Source: Cylindrotheca closterium
Taxonomy: Eukaryota; Bacillariophyta; Bacillariophyceae; Bacillariales; Bacillariaceae
Reading direction: 5' to 3'
Assembly: GCA_933822405.4 (NCBI GenBank)
Contig: CAKOGP040000224.1
Location: forward strand, 479,868 to 543,867
Length of the DNA stretch: 64,000 nucleotides
This document shows, one piece after another, positions 29,307 to 40,112 of this stretch (position 1 is its first letter; every line of letters starts with the position of its first letter). The translations under genes were made by a program, and so were the position numbers. The notes beneath the pieces were generated by a model that had not been told where the DNA came from, ran no database searches, and saw nothing but the letters and a program-made list of their open reading frames with translations.

Positions 29307-30608
29307 CCTACTATTGCATCAATCACCACAATGGAATCCAATCCTTGCCACTACGAAGAATCCAGCCAAGCTATCTGGTTGTTGACTGCCTAATGTTTAT
29401 GGTGCATATAAGCCTACCTATTTCCACATCAAGGCTCGGTGACGATCGACGGGTCAAGCATCAGGCTTTAGACGAAACATCAGATCCGAAACGAATAGCT
29501 CACTCAATATAGGAAAAAGAGACCTTTTAATGACCGCTTCCGCCATTCTGGACGAAACTTCCGAAAGATGAACGGATCCTGCTTGTGCCATTTCTCCCTC
29601 CTTGTTATTATTACGCAATCTTTCCGACAGCCCATCGACACACTATATGAGACATCAATAGCATGACTTTTGTATACCCGTGTTTCGGCAAATCCAAAGC
29701 AAACGATGTTTGACTGGAAACATCATGATTTCTTTGGAAAATGACAACAAGTTTCTGGCGAAAAGGAAATATGGCCATCGTTGCTTTAATATTGCACCTG
29801 CTGCACAATCATCCATCGACAACTAGAAAGAAAGGCTCATATGCGTGTCCCGTTGGGTTCTCAATTATTGAGGACGAGCAACGAGGCTTTTTTATTTGTC
29901 TTTTTCAGTGCCGGCAGCCAGGTTACAAAACTGCAAACATCGGCAGTATGCTCTGTGAAATAACTAATGCTCTGAATGACAATGATCCAATACTGCACGT
30001 TATTGTTGTTGCAGCAGGTTCTTCTTGTATCGGAGGAAATCAATTACACCTTGGGAAACCAAGTTGCTTCACAGTCACGAACGAACGATAAGAGGAGAAA
30101 TAAATGAATCATTCATTGGTGGGTGGAATGAACATACTTTTGTTAGAAAGTGCAATGAGAACGAAAGTGTGAGTACCTGGTTTTTATTTTCGAAGCTCTT
30201 TACAAACTACATAGTATCAGGTAATGGACGAAGGCGAGAATGCGATCGAAATTATGAATGCGATCGCCGTGACACGTATGTTCCAAACACCGCAATCAAA
30301 TTTCAATTACGTTCCACGAATAAGATTCACGACCATATCTTTTTCTGATCATAAACTCTCCATAACTAGGTGGTCTTGGGACGGAACCAAGGCATATATC
30401 TTCTCTATCCGGCAACTAAAATCTACCCTTCGTCACCCTACAAAAATGAAAAATTACATATATATATTATTCCGATATGTCAGTACACATACCAAACATT
30501 CCGCCACAGAATCGCACAAACAATCGCCGCAATCCCGAAACACGCAGTCGGAATGATCTCTTTACTTTTCCACCCATCAAAATAATTAGTTGACACAAAA
30601 CCGTTGAC

Positions 30609-30968
30609 ATGCAAGAGCAGCGATATGAAGATGAGAGCACCAGCGACTCCGTGATGACTGCAAACAGTAAAGAGATGAGTAGTCCAAGAACAGCACGACA
30701 ACAAAACAAGGGATCAGGTGGACGAGCAGTTGAAGGCAACAAGAAGAAGGAAATCGAACACGCACTGGCTTGGCTTTATACCAGAGACCAAACCATCAAG
30801 GATGCCAAGTACTTTCAGAAATTGAACACACTGATTCCTGTGGATGTTCACAATACCTATGAAGATCGAGCACAGGACCTCGTCGAGACATTGACATGGA
30901 TGAGAAGCAGACGAAGGGAACGCAAGGATGCAATCGACCAATCAAGCCGTTCCACATCGACAAACTAA
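30609..30968 (+). CDS. small orphan protein
   Basis: A 119-residue frame. The first 45 residues are polar and disordered-looking. The rest (KKKEIEHALAWLYTRDQ, DAKYFQKLNTLIPVDVHNTY, DRAQDLVETLTWMRSRRRER) has the periodicity of three amphipathic helices, which argues for a real small folded protein. An in-frame ATG at codon 16 is an alternative start. It converges with the gene at 31108, leaving 139 bases between the stops. No family recognised. Confidence 0.55.
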   Translation: MQEQRYEDESTSDSVMTANSKEMSSPRTARQQNKGSGGRAVEGNKKKEIEHALAWLYTRDQTIKDAKYFQKLNTLIPVDVHNTYEDRAQDLVETLTWMRSRRRERKDAIDQSSRSTSTN

Positions 30969-31107
30969 AAGTCGTGCATACTTCTTATCATCATTATTTT
31001 AATATTATATTGTTATATTAAAATATCATTATTATCGAATATCAATCAGTACCTAGTAGGTACTGTATAGTTACTTATGCAGATCTACATGTACACGTGT
31101 ATATATA

Positions 31108-32913
31108 TCAGTTTGTCTGGTCAATCATCCCCAGATCCACCAAGATTTGAAACGCTCGGTCCTCCAAGGAACCAATTGCCGCATACTTGGCAGATACTTT
31201 GGCCCGTTCCACCGGATCCAAAATTGGCATCCGTTCCTTTGGATACTTGGTATCTTCTTGGCTGTTGTTGTTTTCACTTGTAAGGTGGTGGGCTAACTCC
31301 TCGTCCACTTTTATATTCAGATAATCTTCTAGCGTCATTACCTGTTGCTCCAATTCTTCCACGGTAGGATCTGGTGACGATGCTACTGTCTTAGAAGCAT
31401 CAGTTCCCAAAAATATGAATCCTTGCTCTAGCGTCGTTGATTCGCCCCCTGCTTTCCCCATTGCCTTCATGGTTGCCTTGACAATGTCTTCTGCTTTTGA
31501 GGCTGCCTCTTCATTATTGTTGGAATGTTCTCGAGGTTCTGGAGTGGCACCAAATCCTGGTTCGTCATCATTGTAATATTTCTTGCTGTTCTTTTCACTG
31601 TTCTTACTACTGTCAACGGCAGTATTAGGCGGCTTGTCCATAGTTTCCGTATCATCCATGCGAAGAGAGGACATGGTACCATTGTTGCTGTTGCTGTTGC
31701 TGGATATTGCCTTGTTGGCCAATAATGCTGCTGCCACGAATGGTTCTTTCGATTCCAGCACCATGTTATTCGCTTTGACGCCGCTAGTAGTAGTTGGTGT
31801 AGTAGTAGTTGTTGCATTCCAAGAGGCATTCCAGGATTCAAAATTGTCATGGAGACGTCTCTGTTTGCGTTGCAAGCGAAAGACATGAACTCCTGCCGCC
31901 AATAGTACGACTCCTGTCGCCGATAGTTTGCCCTGATATGATGATGACGATGATGATGATGATGCTTTGTCACCACCACCATTGTTGACACTCAAAATAC
32001 TATTACTACTCGTCTCCACAATACCCTTATTGTCATTATCTTGGAGTACTGCCATTTCGGTAGTAGGTTCCAAATTAGGATTGAGGCCTTCTCCCATCGA
32101 CAACAGGGTGGCATATGTCACAGATGCCTTGTTGACTGATGGGGACGTGTGGTCCTTGTTCTTTTTAGTGTAGTAGTAGCTAGTACTAGGACTCGTTGTG
32201 CTACTACTAGTCTCAACAGCTTGCACCATTCGAATGGGTTCCACAGGTTCCAATGATTCGAATGCCATGTTGTTGTTGTTGTTGTTGTTGTTGTTGCTGT
32301 TGCTGTTGCTGTTGCTGCCAATGTAGTAGGATGATTCGATAGTAGATCTTGTTGTTGCTGTTGTTGCTGTTTCCATAACATCAGCATTCGCCGGATGGAC
32401 TCGGCAAAAAGAACATGCAATGGCAAAGAAAGCCATGGCCAGAAACGTTTTGCTCCGCCTTGCACGACCATTGTTGGAAGGAAAGGTACGCAACATACTG
32501 TTCCAGAGTGGAAGAATCCATCGTTTTGTACTGATTAGCTTGTTCTTGAGTTGTGGTAGTGCTGATACATCGTCTTGTTGTTGTTGTTGTTGTTGTTGAT
32601 GTTGGTTCTCTTTGCTCCTGGCGGCTTGCAAATAAATATTAGAAACACTACTACTCACACCAAAGCGATGATACAATGACAATGAATCGTCATATCTCGA
32701 GCCTGCTGTTCGAAACAAAAAGGATGATTCCTCACTCATCATCATTGTTCTTCTTTGTAGTGCTCCTCCTCCTCCTCCTCCTCTTGTTCGTCCAGCGGCA
32801 GCATCACGACTGGTGAAAGCATCAGAGGTTGGTGTGATGAAGCAAAGAACAAGACACGATCCCAAGAAAAGGGATAAATGAATACCGATATACTTCATGA
32901 TGTTGTAAGCCAC
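31108..32913 (-). CDS. low-complexity protein with plastid-type N-terminus
   Basis: A 601-residue single-exon protein. Residues 1-32 form a signal peptide whose end, SDAFTSRDAA, resembles the diatom plastid ASAFAP-type cleavage site (Ala-Phe), so import into the plastid is likely. A second hydrophobic stretch at about 155-172 ends PANADVM, which looks like a thylakoid-type Ala-x-Ala site; a third (GKLSATGVVLLAAGVHVFRL) is probably a membrane helix followed by a basic stop. Between them are Gln-, Asn-, Thr- and Ser-rich codon repeats. The C-terminal 130 residues (from about KAEDIVKATMKAMGKAGGES to the end) look folded, with RMPILDPVERAKVSAKYAAI near the end. No named domain recognised. Confidence 0.65.
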   Translation of the reverse strand: MAYNIMKYIGIHLSLFLGSCLVLCFITPTSDAFTSRDAAAGRTRGGGGGGALQRRTMMMSEESSFLFRTAGSRYDDSLSLYHRFGVSSSVSNIYLQAARSKENQHQQQQQQQQDDVSALPQLKNKLISTKRWILPLWNSMLRTFPSNNGRARRSKTFLAMAFFAIACSFCRVHPANADVMETATTATTRSTIESSYYIGSNSNSNSNNNNNNNNNMAFESLEPVEPIRMVQAVETSSSTTSPSTSYYYTKKNKDHTSPSVNKASVTYATLLSMGEGLNPNLEPTTEMAVLQDNDNKGIVETSSNSILSVNNGGGDKASSSSSSSSYQGKLSATGVVLLAAGVHVFRLQRKQRRLHDNFESWNASWNATTTTTPTTTSGVKANNMVLESKEPFVAAALLANKAISSNSNSNNGTMSSLRMDDTETMDKPPNTAVDSSKNSEKNSKKYYNDDEPGFGATPEPREHSNNNEEAASKAEDIVKATMKAMGKAGGESTTLEQGFIFLGTDASKTVASSPDPTVEELEQQVMTLEDYLNIKVDEELAHHLTSENNNSQEDTKYPKERMPILDPVERAKVSAKYAAIGSLEDRAFQILVDLGMIDQTN

Positions 32914-33871
32914 AAAACAATTTTTCTTCTGTGATTTCTTCGCCCTTATATATTCGTTTGTTGAATGTGGATTTCAGTTACTTTGTCAAGCTGAAAGAAG
33001 GTGCAATAGCGAGACAAGACAGAGACTGCAATTATTATTATAAGTTTCTGGAACGCAGTCACCAGACAATCGTATTCTGGTATATATATTGTAGGTTGTA
33101 GGATATCATGTCCGCGGCGGGTATCTTCAGAAACAAAGACGGCCGCACCGCAGGCGATGAAGGAATCAGAATAATTTGACAGGTGGCATTTTCATTTCAG
33201 TCCGTGGAGTCAAATCGAATCAATCACCCGACTTACTTTTTTTTATTAAAGTAGCTTGCAGTATTTTAGTGAACTTCAACCTTCCTTGCAAAAATAAAGG
33301 ATACATCTGTTTGGTTATTACAATGCTGCAACTTTTAAATTACAGATCAACTTCAATGCTACAATGACCCCAAGTAAGTCAAATCTTCTCCTTGGTTACA
33401 CTACGGTATATTGATCCACCATCCTTCAATTGATGTGATGTGGGAATGAAAGCTACAGTACGGTGTACTGTAGGAATGAAGATGACATGTATTGCATACA
33501 TGAGAAAGTCCGCAACGGAATTCTAGGTACGCGATGGCGAGGCTTTGTAGTACCAAATCTACGTACGAGCCGTTGAAAATTCGAAGTTTACTTAGATGGG
33601 TCGCGCGCCATCCGATCCCTCCAACGGATCGCCTGAAAGCTGCACTACTGTGCTGCAAAATATAAATGCAAATAGACGTACCGGTAGAGGTGCTTCTATA
33701 TTTCGAATACTGTATATTCAATATCAGTCGTTACAACTGCGCTGTGAATGACACTGCGTATATCAATCAATCGAAAGAAGAAGTAACGCTTGCCCTCCCA
33801 GCTCTTGCATCAAATACAGAACATAGTAATACACACAACAACACAACAACACACACAACAACAACGCAAAA
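32914..33871. other. divergent promoter region
   Basis: Shared upstream region of the gene at 31108 (-) and CDC14 (+). TACCGGTA at 33679-33686 is about 190 bases before the CDC14 ATG; an AC/ACAAC-rich run (about 33829-33870) forms its 5' UTR. Confidence 0.55.
33679..33686. promoter_or_regulatory. TACCGGTA palindrome
   Basis: About 190 bases upstream of the CDC14 start codon. Confidence 0.35.
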
Positions 33872-34919
33872 ATGCCTGGCGCACCACCGCCAACAAACGC
33901 AAGCAAAAATCCCCTGCGAGGAGCTGTGGAAATTCTTCCGGTATGTTTCTATCATGTGTTTTTTGTTGTTTGTTGTTATGCTATGTGAGAGGAGAATGGT
34001 GATTCCTTGCGATTGTAAAAGTCAAGAGGAGGAGGCTCGTTGTTGCTATTTTCAATCAACGTGTCGTTTGTTCTTTCATTCACAATGTATTATATAGTAT
34101 ATTATACTATATATTATTATATATTATATATTATTATATTATAACCGTATGCTCATCCACTCATTCCATCCATTCCCATTCTATATGACATCAGGATGCA
34201 CTCTACTATGCCGCACTCAGCACACCGCCGTCTTCTAGTAAAATATTACTGAGGAACAAAAAGAATCAAAAGATTCCCGTCATGTGCTTCTGCATTGATG
34301 CCACTTTGGTGTATTGGAATTTCTTTTTGGACTTTGGACCGCTGAATCTTGGGCAACTCTATCGCTTTCGATCCCGGTTGAACGAATTGTTGCAACAGGC
34401 CAATCGAACGACCGTCACGAGTGCGGGAGAAAAACCTGCCATTTTGTTCTATTCGTCCGCGCATCCCGCCAAACGCACCAATGCCGTGTATTTGATTTGC
34501 GCCTGGCAAGTTCTGGAATTGCGACGGTCTCCCGAGCAAGCCTTTTTCGGTTTCAGTTATTACAATACCGGAGGCAAACCACCGCCCACGCCCAATAGTA
34601 TGACGGCGCAAGAACGGAGTTTGCCACCGACTTGGCCCCTGTCTCCAATTGGAGAAATGACCGTGGCCCGATTGCCCACCTTTCACGATGCCAGTCCAGT
34701 CCAATGCAATTACAATTTGAATATCATGCACTGTTTGCACGGACTCAAAAAGGCGATGGAATTTGGATTCTTTGATTTCAAGACCTTTAATGTTGACGAG
34801 TATGAATATTTTGAACAAGTGGAGGTAAGCTATATTCTTATTGCTTGGATTGAATGGAAGATTGGAAGGAACACGGCGCATCTCACACTTTATGATTCTC
34901 TCAAATATTCCTTCTATAA

Positions 34920-34950
<31 letters not shown>

Positions 34951-35760
34951 ATTGTTCAGAATGGAGATTTGAATTGGATCGTCCAAGGCAAAATCTTGGC
35001 CTTTGCGGGACCCTCCTTTCAAAAGAAGATATCCCCGGAAGGCTATTGTACCCTGGCACCCTCCGATTACATTCCCTACTTTCAAAAGAGAAATGTAGGC
35101 CTGGTGGTCCGACTCAACAAGAAAATGTACGAGGAACAGGATTTCATACGGGCGGGGATTCAACATTTGCACCAATTTTACATTGACGGATCCTGTCCAC
35201 CCATGGACATTTTGCAGAATGTGGTGAGAAGCTTTGAAGAGGTACCCAAAGGAAAAGCCTTTGCGGTGCATTGCAAGGCTGGATTGGGACGAACGGGGAC
35301 TTGCATCGGTGCCTATCTCATGAAACATTATCGAATGACGGCACCGGAAGTCATTGCGTGGCAACGAATTTGTCGACCAGGAATGGTCATTGGGCCACAA
35401 CAACAATTCCTTGAAGATATTCAAAACATCATGTGGCAAGAGGGACAAATGATGTATTCGAGTCCAATCACCCAACATTTGAGTACCTCGAGAATACCCT
35501 CTCCCAACAAGTCAACTCGGCGACCGTATCCCGAACCACGCACGCCACAGCAGCAGCAGCAGCTACAGCTTCAACAGCAGACTCCGCCACCACAGACTAG
35601 TGAAGCAGTCCACGGGATTCCAGGACAAGCAGATGGTCTATTGGCGAGACGAAAAAGGGGGGAACAACAATCGAATAATATCAACAAGCCAGTACCGGTC
35701 ACACCCGATACTTCCATTACAAGTGATTATAATAATAATAACTCACCGCAGGGGACCTGA
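33872..35760 (+). CDS. CDC14: CDC14 dual-specificity phosphatase, two introns
   Basis: Three exons: 33872-33940, 34195-34824 and 34960-35760, all phase 0, giving 499 residues. Intron 1 (GTATGT...CAG, 254 bases) contains a long AT palindrome; intron 2 (GTAAGC...CAG, 135 bases) has a TC microsatellite as its pyrimidine tract. Exon 1 plus 2 give GAVEILP-DALYYAAL, matching the CDC14 start 'E...DRLYF', then DFGPLNLGQLYRF of the N-terminal half-domain. The catalytic loop VHCKAGLGRTGTC contains Cys338 and Arg344, followed by the CDC14-typical RICRPGMVIGPQQQFL. The C-terminal tail (about 410-499) is Gln/Pro-rich and disordered with RRKRGE. Expected role: dephosphorylation of CDK sites at mitotic exit or cytokinesis. 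Intron 2 has no stop in frame. Confidence 0.93.
34921..34942. repeat. (TC)n microsatellite in CDC14 intron 2
   Basis: Eleven TC units serving as the polypyrimidine tract before the 3' splice site at 34959. Confidence 0.9.
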
Positions 35761-36258
35761 CTTCTTGGGGGTTACATGTGCGGGGGTACTTGTCTTCAAT
35801 TCGAATGATGATGATGATCATCATCATGATCATGACAATAATCATGATGATATCTTATTGAATGACAAGAATAAAAGCCTATACTACACTCGCATTTGCA
35901 ACCCGGGAAGAAAAGCAAAATCCATACAGTACAGGAGTACTCAGTAGAAGTAGTCATCATTCATGATGACTACTTCTACTATGTTACTGCTATTACTGCT
36001 ACGTGCCAACACTAAAAATGTATTCTACTACTACCATATTACCAAATACCAATACCAAATATAATAATGATAATAATGCAAACTTCATGGGGTGGGGAAC
36101 AAAAACTTGCAATGGCATGCGTATACTGTACTTCCTTGTTTTATTATCATTTTCATTACTATGCTTTTTTAAAATTAAATGCTACCAGTATCATGATGAT
36201 CATCATTGGAGTGGATTGATTGATTCGGAAAGTACAGTATAATTTCAAATCATCAATC
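35761..36258. other. convergent 3' intergenic region
   Basis: Lies between the stops of CDC14 and the ankyrin gene. It holds an ATGATGATGATGATCATCATCAT palindrome region near 35808-35832 and a perfect long hairpin at 35943-35980. Confidence 0.6.
35943..35980. repeat. perfect 18-bp inverted repeat (hairpin)
   Basis: Arms AGTAGAAGTAGTCATCAT and ATGATGACTACTTCTACT are exact complements separated by only TC. Transcripts from either convergent gene that run this far would carry an 18-bp stem. Could act in 3' end formation or be a small RNA source; function unknown. Confidence 0.9.
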
Positions 36259-38598
36259 CTACTTCTCCTTCGCAGCAGCTGCTGCACTCTCTTCGAGTGC
36301 CTTGGCAAGAGCTTCATACTCGGCTGTCGAGTCACGAGGCGTCATCTTGTGGGCTTCTTCGTAAAACGAACTATGCTGGGGTCGACCTGCCGCGGCATCT
36401 TCCACCATTCGAGCGGCGGTCGCGGAATCCGCCACGGCCATTCCAGCGGCACCATCAAAGAACGAGCTGTTCACTTCACTGTAGAAGGTATCATCAAACG
36501 GATTGGCCGAACCTTCATTTATGCCACTCAGATTGGAAAAGGATTCGTCCTCGGCTGCCGCTTTGGCAAGGGCAGCGGCATAGAAGGAACTCCTCGGCTT
36601 GCCATCATCATCATCGGGTTCGGAGACAGCAGCAGCAGCCTGTCGGCGGGCCCGTTCGGCGCGTCGCTGCTCTTCCTCTTCAAACCGTGCCGCTTCCTCT
36701 GCTTCTCGGCGAATCCGCTCTTCCTCTTTCCTACGAAATCGTTCTTCTTCCTCTTCACGCTGTTGGCGTTCTTCTTCCTCTTCGCGTTTGCGCTCTTCTT
36801 CTACTGCCTTCTCCTCGGCTTTCGTGGTCGCCTTTTCCAACCACTCGATCATTTCGGGATTGGGTGCTTCGTAAAAGGGATTTTTAGCCTTGGTGACGGC
36901 CGTGTCACCGTCATTGTTCTCAATCAACAGTGCGTCCGAATAGGATTCTACCAAGACTTGGACACTGCCTTTGGACGAACTGGAGAAGCAGGCCATGTGC
37001 AATGGTAAGTTCCCACCTTCGTCCTCTACCTCAAGAGCATCCTTGTTGAATTTGATCAAATACTTGAGGACATCCTTCTTTGCCTTGTTTAGACAAGCCG
37101 TGTGCAATGGAAGGTTCCCATTGTGAGTGGGACATTTGGCTGCCTGGGGACATCCCTCAAGCAATGCCTGGATTTCTTCCAAGCTCTGTGGAAATTCGCA
37201 GGCTTGGTGCAAATTTTCGCCAACCATGTTGATCACCTCTTGTGGAAGATCATCATTCGGTACAATCGGAGGATCCTCATTTGATCCCATAGTGTCACCA
37301 CTCCTATTGCTTCTTCTGCTGTTGTGATCACTATCGCTGATCTCGCCCTCGCTTCTCCCTCTTCCTTTTCTATCTGTGTCACGAGGGTCGCGAGGGTCAC
37401 GCTTCTTATGGTCTCGTTTCTTGGAATGGCCGGATGACTCGATTGATTTGTGACGAGTTGGAGATTTTCGACTCTTGTTAATGCGAGGGGAAGCACTATC
37501 CTTTTCTCTTCGACCTTCGTTGCTTCCTCTTCGTCTGCGATTCCCCTTGTCTTTCTTTGCCGCTGCCGAGTCTGTGCTAGCATGCCGGTTCAGTCCATCT
37601 GGCTTTTGGGGGTGTTCCATTTTTTTGTCCACCCATTTGGAAAATTCGTCAAACTCGTCTCTCGATGGGTTCAGCTTTTGAAGAGCAAAGCGGGTAATCT
37701 CAAAAGAGTCTTTTCCAAGACTTGCCGCAGATTGTGGCCATTCGCGAATCAAGAACTTGATCACGTCAATCGAACAACCAGCAAGGGCGGCCAGGTGCAG
37801 TGGGAGCCTTCGATTCTCGTCCAACTGTTTGATTCCCACCGGCCATTGCTTGATCAACAATTCAATGACCTTGCGTGGCCGATTCGTGATACAGGCAACA
37901 TGAATGGGCATCTGGCCGAATCGGGCTCGTCTTTGAATGCCTGGTTTGTGACTTTGGATCAGATATTGAATGACTGGCAAACTGTTGCTGTAGGCTGCGG
38001 CAATGTGCAATGGAGTCCATTCGTGCTTGTCATTTTGCCGAATGGTCTCGGGTGCCGATTGAACTAGACTTGCGACCACGTCCACTGAAGATTGAAAAGC
38101 TGCAGCATAGTGCAGGGGCAATCGCTTTTCCTCGGAAGTGACCTTCTTCATTGCTATGGGATGCGCCTGAAGGAGCGAGATGACAATTTTGGTATTATCA
38201 ACTTTGGCGCAAGCGAAATGGAGAGGGAACCATCCACCATCAGCCTCTTTGGTAGCCGCATGTGGGTTGGCCTTAATGAGGAATTCAATCACATCAACTG
38301 GTGCCTTTTCCCGGAGCGCATAATGAAGAGGATACATCCCGTTATTGGCTGGTTCATCCATCGATGTTTTCGCAGCAGTTGCAAGATATTGAACAATTTC
38401 TAGCTTGGCATACTGATTACAAGCCCAGTGCAGAGCCGACCGTCCCTCATCGTCTTTGTAATCCACGGCTTTGGGGTAGGCTTCCACTTTTTGCAAAACG
38501 GTCACAAACTGTTGTGGTGCTTCTTTGCAGGCGTGAATTAATTCGACTCCAAACTTGGCAAGTTTTTCATCCTTTTTCTTTAAACCAAACAAATCCAT
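36259..38598 (-). CDS. ankyrin-repeat protein with coiled-coil tail
   Basis: A 779-residue single-exon protein. At least seven ankyrin repeats fill residues about 15-290 (GRSALHWACNQYAKLEIVQY, MYPLHYALREKAPVDVIEFL, WFPLHFACAKVDNTKIVISL, RLPLHYAAAF, WTPLHIAAAY, QMPIHVACIT, RLPLHLAALA). A basic Ser/Arg/Asp-rich linker follows (about 335-440, many RDPRDPRD-like and RSRR-like pieces), then a second ankyrin group at about 455-575 (NLPLHTACLNKAKKDVLKYL, NLPLHMACFSSSSKGSVQVL). Residues about 590-655 are a Glu/Arg coiled coil, and the Ala-rich tail repeats SSFY/SSFF motifs (RSSFYAAA, NSSFFDGA, HSSFYEEA). The LPLHxAC repeat form is common in diatoms. Probably a protein-protein scaffold; partner unknown. 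Confidence 0.85.
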   Translation of the reverse strand: MDLFGLKKKDEKLAKFGVELIHACKEAPQQFVTVLQKVEAYPKAVDYKDDEGRSALHWACNQYAKLEIVQYLATAAKTSMDEPANNGMYPLHYALREKAPVDVIEFLIKANPHAATKEADGGWFPLHFACAKVDNTKIVISLLQAHPIAMKKVTSEEKRLPLHYAAAFQSSVDVVASLVQSAPETIRQNDKHEWTPLHIAAAYSNSLPVIQYLIQSHKPGIQRRARFGQMPIHVACITNRPRKVIELLIKQWPVGIKQLDENRRLPLHLAALAGCSIDVIKFLIREWPQSAASLGKDSFEITRFALQKLNPSRDEFDEFSKWVDKKMEHPQKPDGLNRHASTDSAAAKKDKGNRRRRGSNEGRREKDSASPRINKSRKSPTRHKSIESSGHSKKRDHKKRDPRDPRDTDRKGRGRSEGEISDSDHNSRRSNRSGDTMGSNEDPPIVPNDDLPQEVINMVGENLHQACEFPQSLEEIQALLEGCPQAAKCPTHNGNLPLHTACLNKAKKDVLKYLIKFNKDALEVEDEGGNLPLHMACFSSSSKGSVQVLVESYSDALLIENNDGDTAVTKAKNPFYEAPNPEMIEWLEKATTKAEEKAVEEERKREEEEERQQREEEEERFRRKEEERIRREAEEAARFEEEEQRRAERARRQAAAAVSEPDDDDGKPRSSFYAAALAKAAAEDESFSNLSGINEGSANPFDDTFYSEVNSSFFDGAAGMAVADSATAARMVEDAAAGRPQHSSFYEEAHKMTPRDSTAEYEALAKALEESAAAAAKEK

Positions 38599-39263
38599 CT
38601 CTCGTCAGCTCTGGTCTAGGAAATAGGAATAAACGCTTTAAAGAATAGGCGCGGCATGAAGTGAGTACACTGGCACTATGTCAACTGACTACACACACTT
38701 GAACATAACATTTGTCATGAGAGAATATGAAGCAATCACATCTTTGACATACCTTGAAGGTTGTAGAAAATGATTTCAGCGACTCTGTTTCTATCAGACT
38801 ACCACAGCTGAAAGTCTGAAGCAAATTGGAGGTTGTTCTGCCTAAGAATTACAGAGAAACCTTCTATTCTTTTCCGAACGTAGGCGAGTTATTGTTTATT
38901 GAGATCCAGCGAGAGTTTGGCATCCAAGATGAAAAAGTCTCATTCGGTCATTTAGGTCGTCACTTTTTGCCAACTTCAAACTACCCCACGCCGCGAGCGA
39001 CTATATGTCGCACGCGACATTCGAACGACAGCGGCTGTAAGAGACAGATGCGATCGGGCGTCCAGCAGACCCTGCCGGCCGCTGTGCAACGTGCACGTGA
39101 CATCGTGCGTCCTGCGTCCGGTAATCAGTCAGAGCCATCGATGAAGATTATAAAAATACGTCAGAACCTGATAAGCAATCTTTTTTATACGTCTGACAAT
39201 GAAGATATTAGGCAGCGCAACCGAGGAGCCAGTCGCTCAAGTATTTGCTGTCTGTAACTGTGA
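38599..39263. other. divergent promoter region
   Basis: Between the ankyrin gene (-) and the serine hydrolase (+). The 143-codon frame at 38826-39257 runs into the next gene's 5' end with no recognisable domain and is not called. Confidence 0.5.
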
Positions 39264-40112
39264 ATGCTTAAACTCCACAGGCTCTACTTGACTGTTGTGA
39301 TCCTTGTTCCCCTCGCTTCATCGCTTCTCACCAGCTCAGATCTTATCAATCACAATCGAGCATTGGAGCAAACATCATTAGCTAGGAACCTTCAGATCTT
39401 CAGCATTCGCCTCAGACCAAGGATATCCACAGCGATTCGCTCCACAGCTGTGAGTAGAGCCAATTCTGAAGTCATCATGAAGCCTCGAATTCTTTGTTTG
39501 CATGGAAAGTCTCAATCTGGAGCCATCATGTCCAACAAGATTGGAGGCGCCAAACGAAAGCTGGCTAAGCTGTACGATCTGGACTTTTTGGATGGACCAA
39601 TTCTTGAAGCGCCAAGAGATGAAACCACACCACAACAACAGTATGCTTGGTGGATTCGTAATGAACAAGGCCGAGATATTCTAATGCAGGAATGCTTTGA
39701 CTATGTCTTGGAACAAACGAAGGACAAGCAGTATGATGCCATTCTTGGTTTCTCTCAAGGTGGGCTTTTGGCCACAGCATTGGTATCGTCTGGGAGAATG
39801 CCTGGAATCAAGGCCGTTGTTACGGCAGGAGCGCCCTTTGTCCAAGATGTCTGGGACTTTTGCATGACACCAGCCGATGGCGATGATTCCGTGAAGGAAG
39901 AAACCAAAGTCGCAATGGCCAATGGCATGGTGGTCCCCAAGTTGCACTTTGCAGGTGAAACCGATCAAATTATCCCAGTGGAATGGGTCCAAGCGTTATG
40001 TGACCAAGGCGGTAATGGGGAACTCGTCCTCCATGAAAAGGGACATATGTTCCCCACCAAGGCCGTCAGCGTGAACAAAATGATGGAATTTTTGCAAGAA
40101 GCTGTCGTGTGA
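39264..40112 (+). CDS. FSH1/OVCA2-family serine hydrolase
   Basis: A 282-residue alpha/beta hydrolase of the FSH1 family. The catalytic domain begins at KPRILCLHGKSQSGAIMSNK (74-92). The nucleophile elbow is AILGFSQGGLLA with Ser164, and PKLHFAGETDQIIP and EKGHMFP supply the expected Asp234 and His261, so the triad is complete. The length of the domain (about 210 residues) is normal for the family. An N-terminal extension of 71 residues has a hydrophobic start (LYLTVVILVPLASSLL) that suggests secretory or organelle targeting; an internal ATG at codon 72 (position 39477) would give a cytosolic form. Family members hydrolyse short esters; the native substrate is unknown. Confidence 0.88.
   Translation: MLKLHRLYLTVVILVPLASSLLTSSDLINHNRALEQTSLARNLQIFSIRLRPRISTAIRSTAVSRANSEVIMKPRILCLHGKSQSGAIMSNKIGGAKRKLAKLYDLDFLDGPILEAPRDETTPQQQYAWWIRNEQGRDILMQECFDYVLEQTKDKQYDAILGFSQGGLLATALVSSGRMPGIKAVVTAGAPFVQDVWDFCMTPADGDDSVKEETKVAMANGMVVPKLHFAGETDQIIPVEWVQALCDQGGNGELVLHEKGHMFPTKAVSVNKMMEFLQEAVV

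Larger units (their letters stand above)
28070..30608. other. 2.5-kb intergenic region without a recognised gene
   Basis: Holds two GAAT tetranucleotide runs (28638-28658 and 29288-29306). Several open frames of 60-120 codons occur on both strands (for example 29741-30091), but none has recognisable domains or convincing composition. A small unrecognised gene could be hidden here. Confidence 0.4.

Noticed and set aside
29741..30091. 116-codon plus-strand frame in the large empty region
   Set aside because: No domain, no helix or strand pattern, no paralogue; composition is not convincing.
34246..35478. 410-codon minus-strand open frame
   Set aside because: Antisense shadow of CDC14; the plus strand has clear catalytic motifs and splice sites.
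38826..39257. 143-codon plus-strand frame before the serine hydrolase
   Set aside because: Unrecognised, ends just before the hydrolase start and is better explained as its 5' flank.
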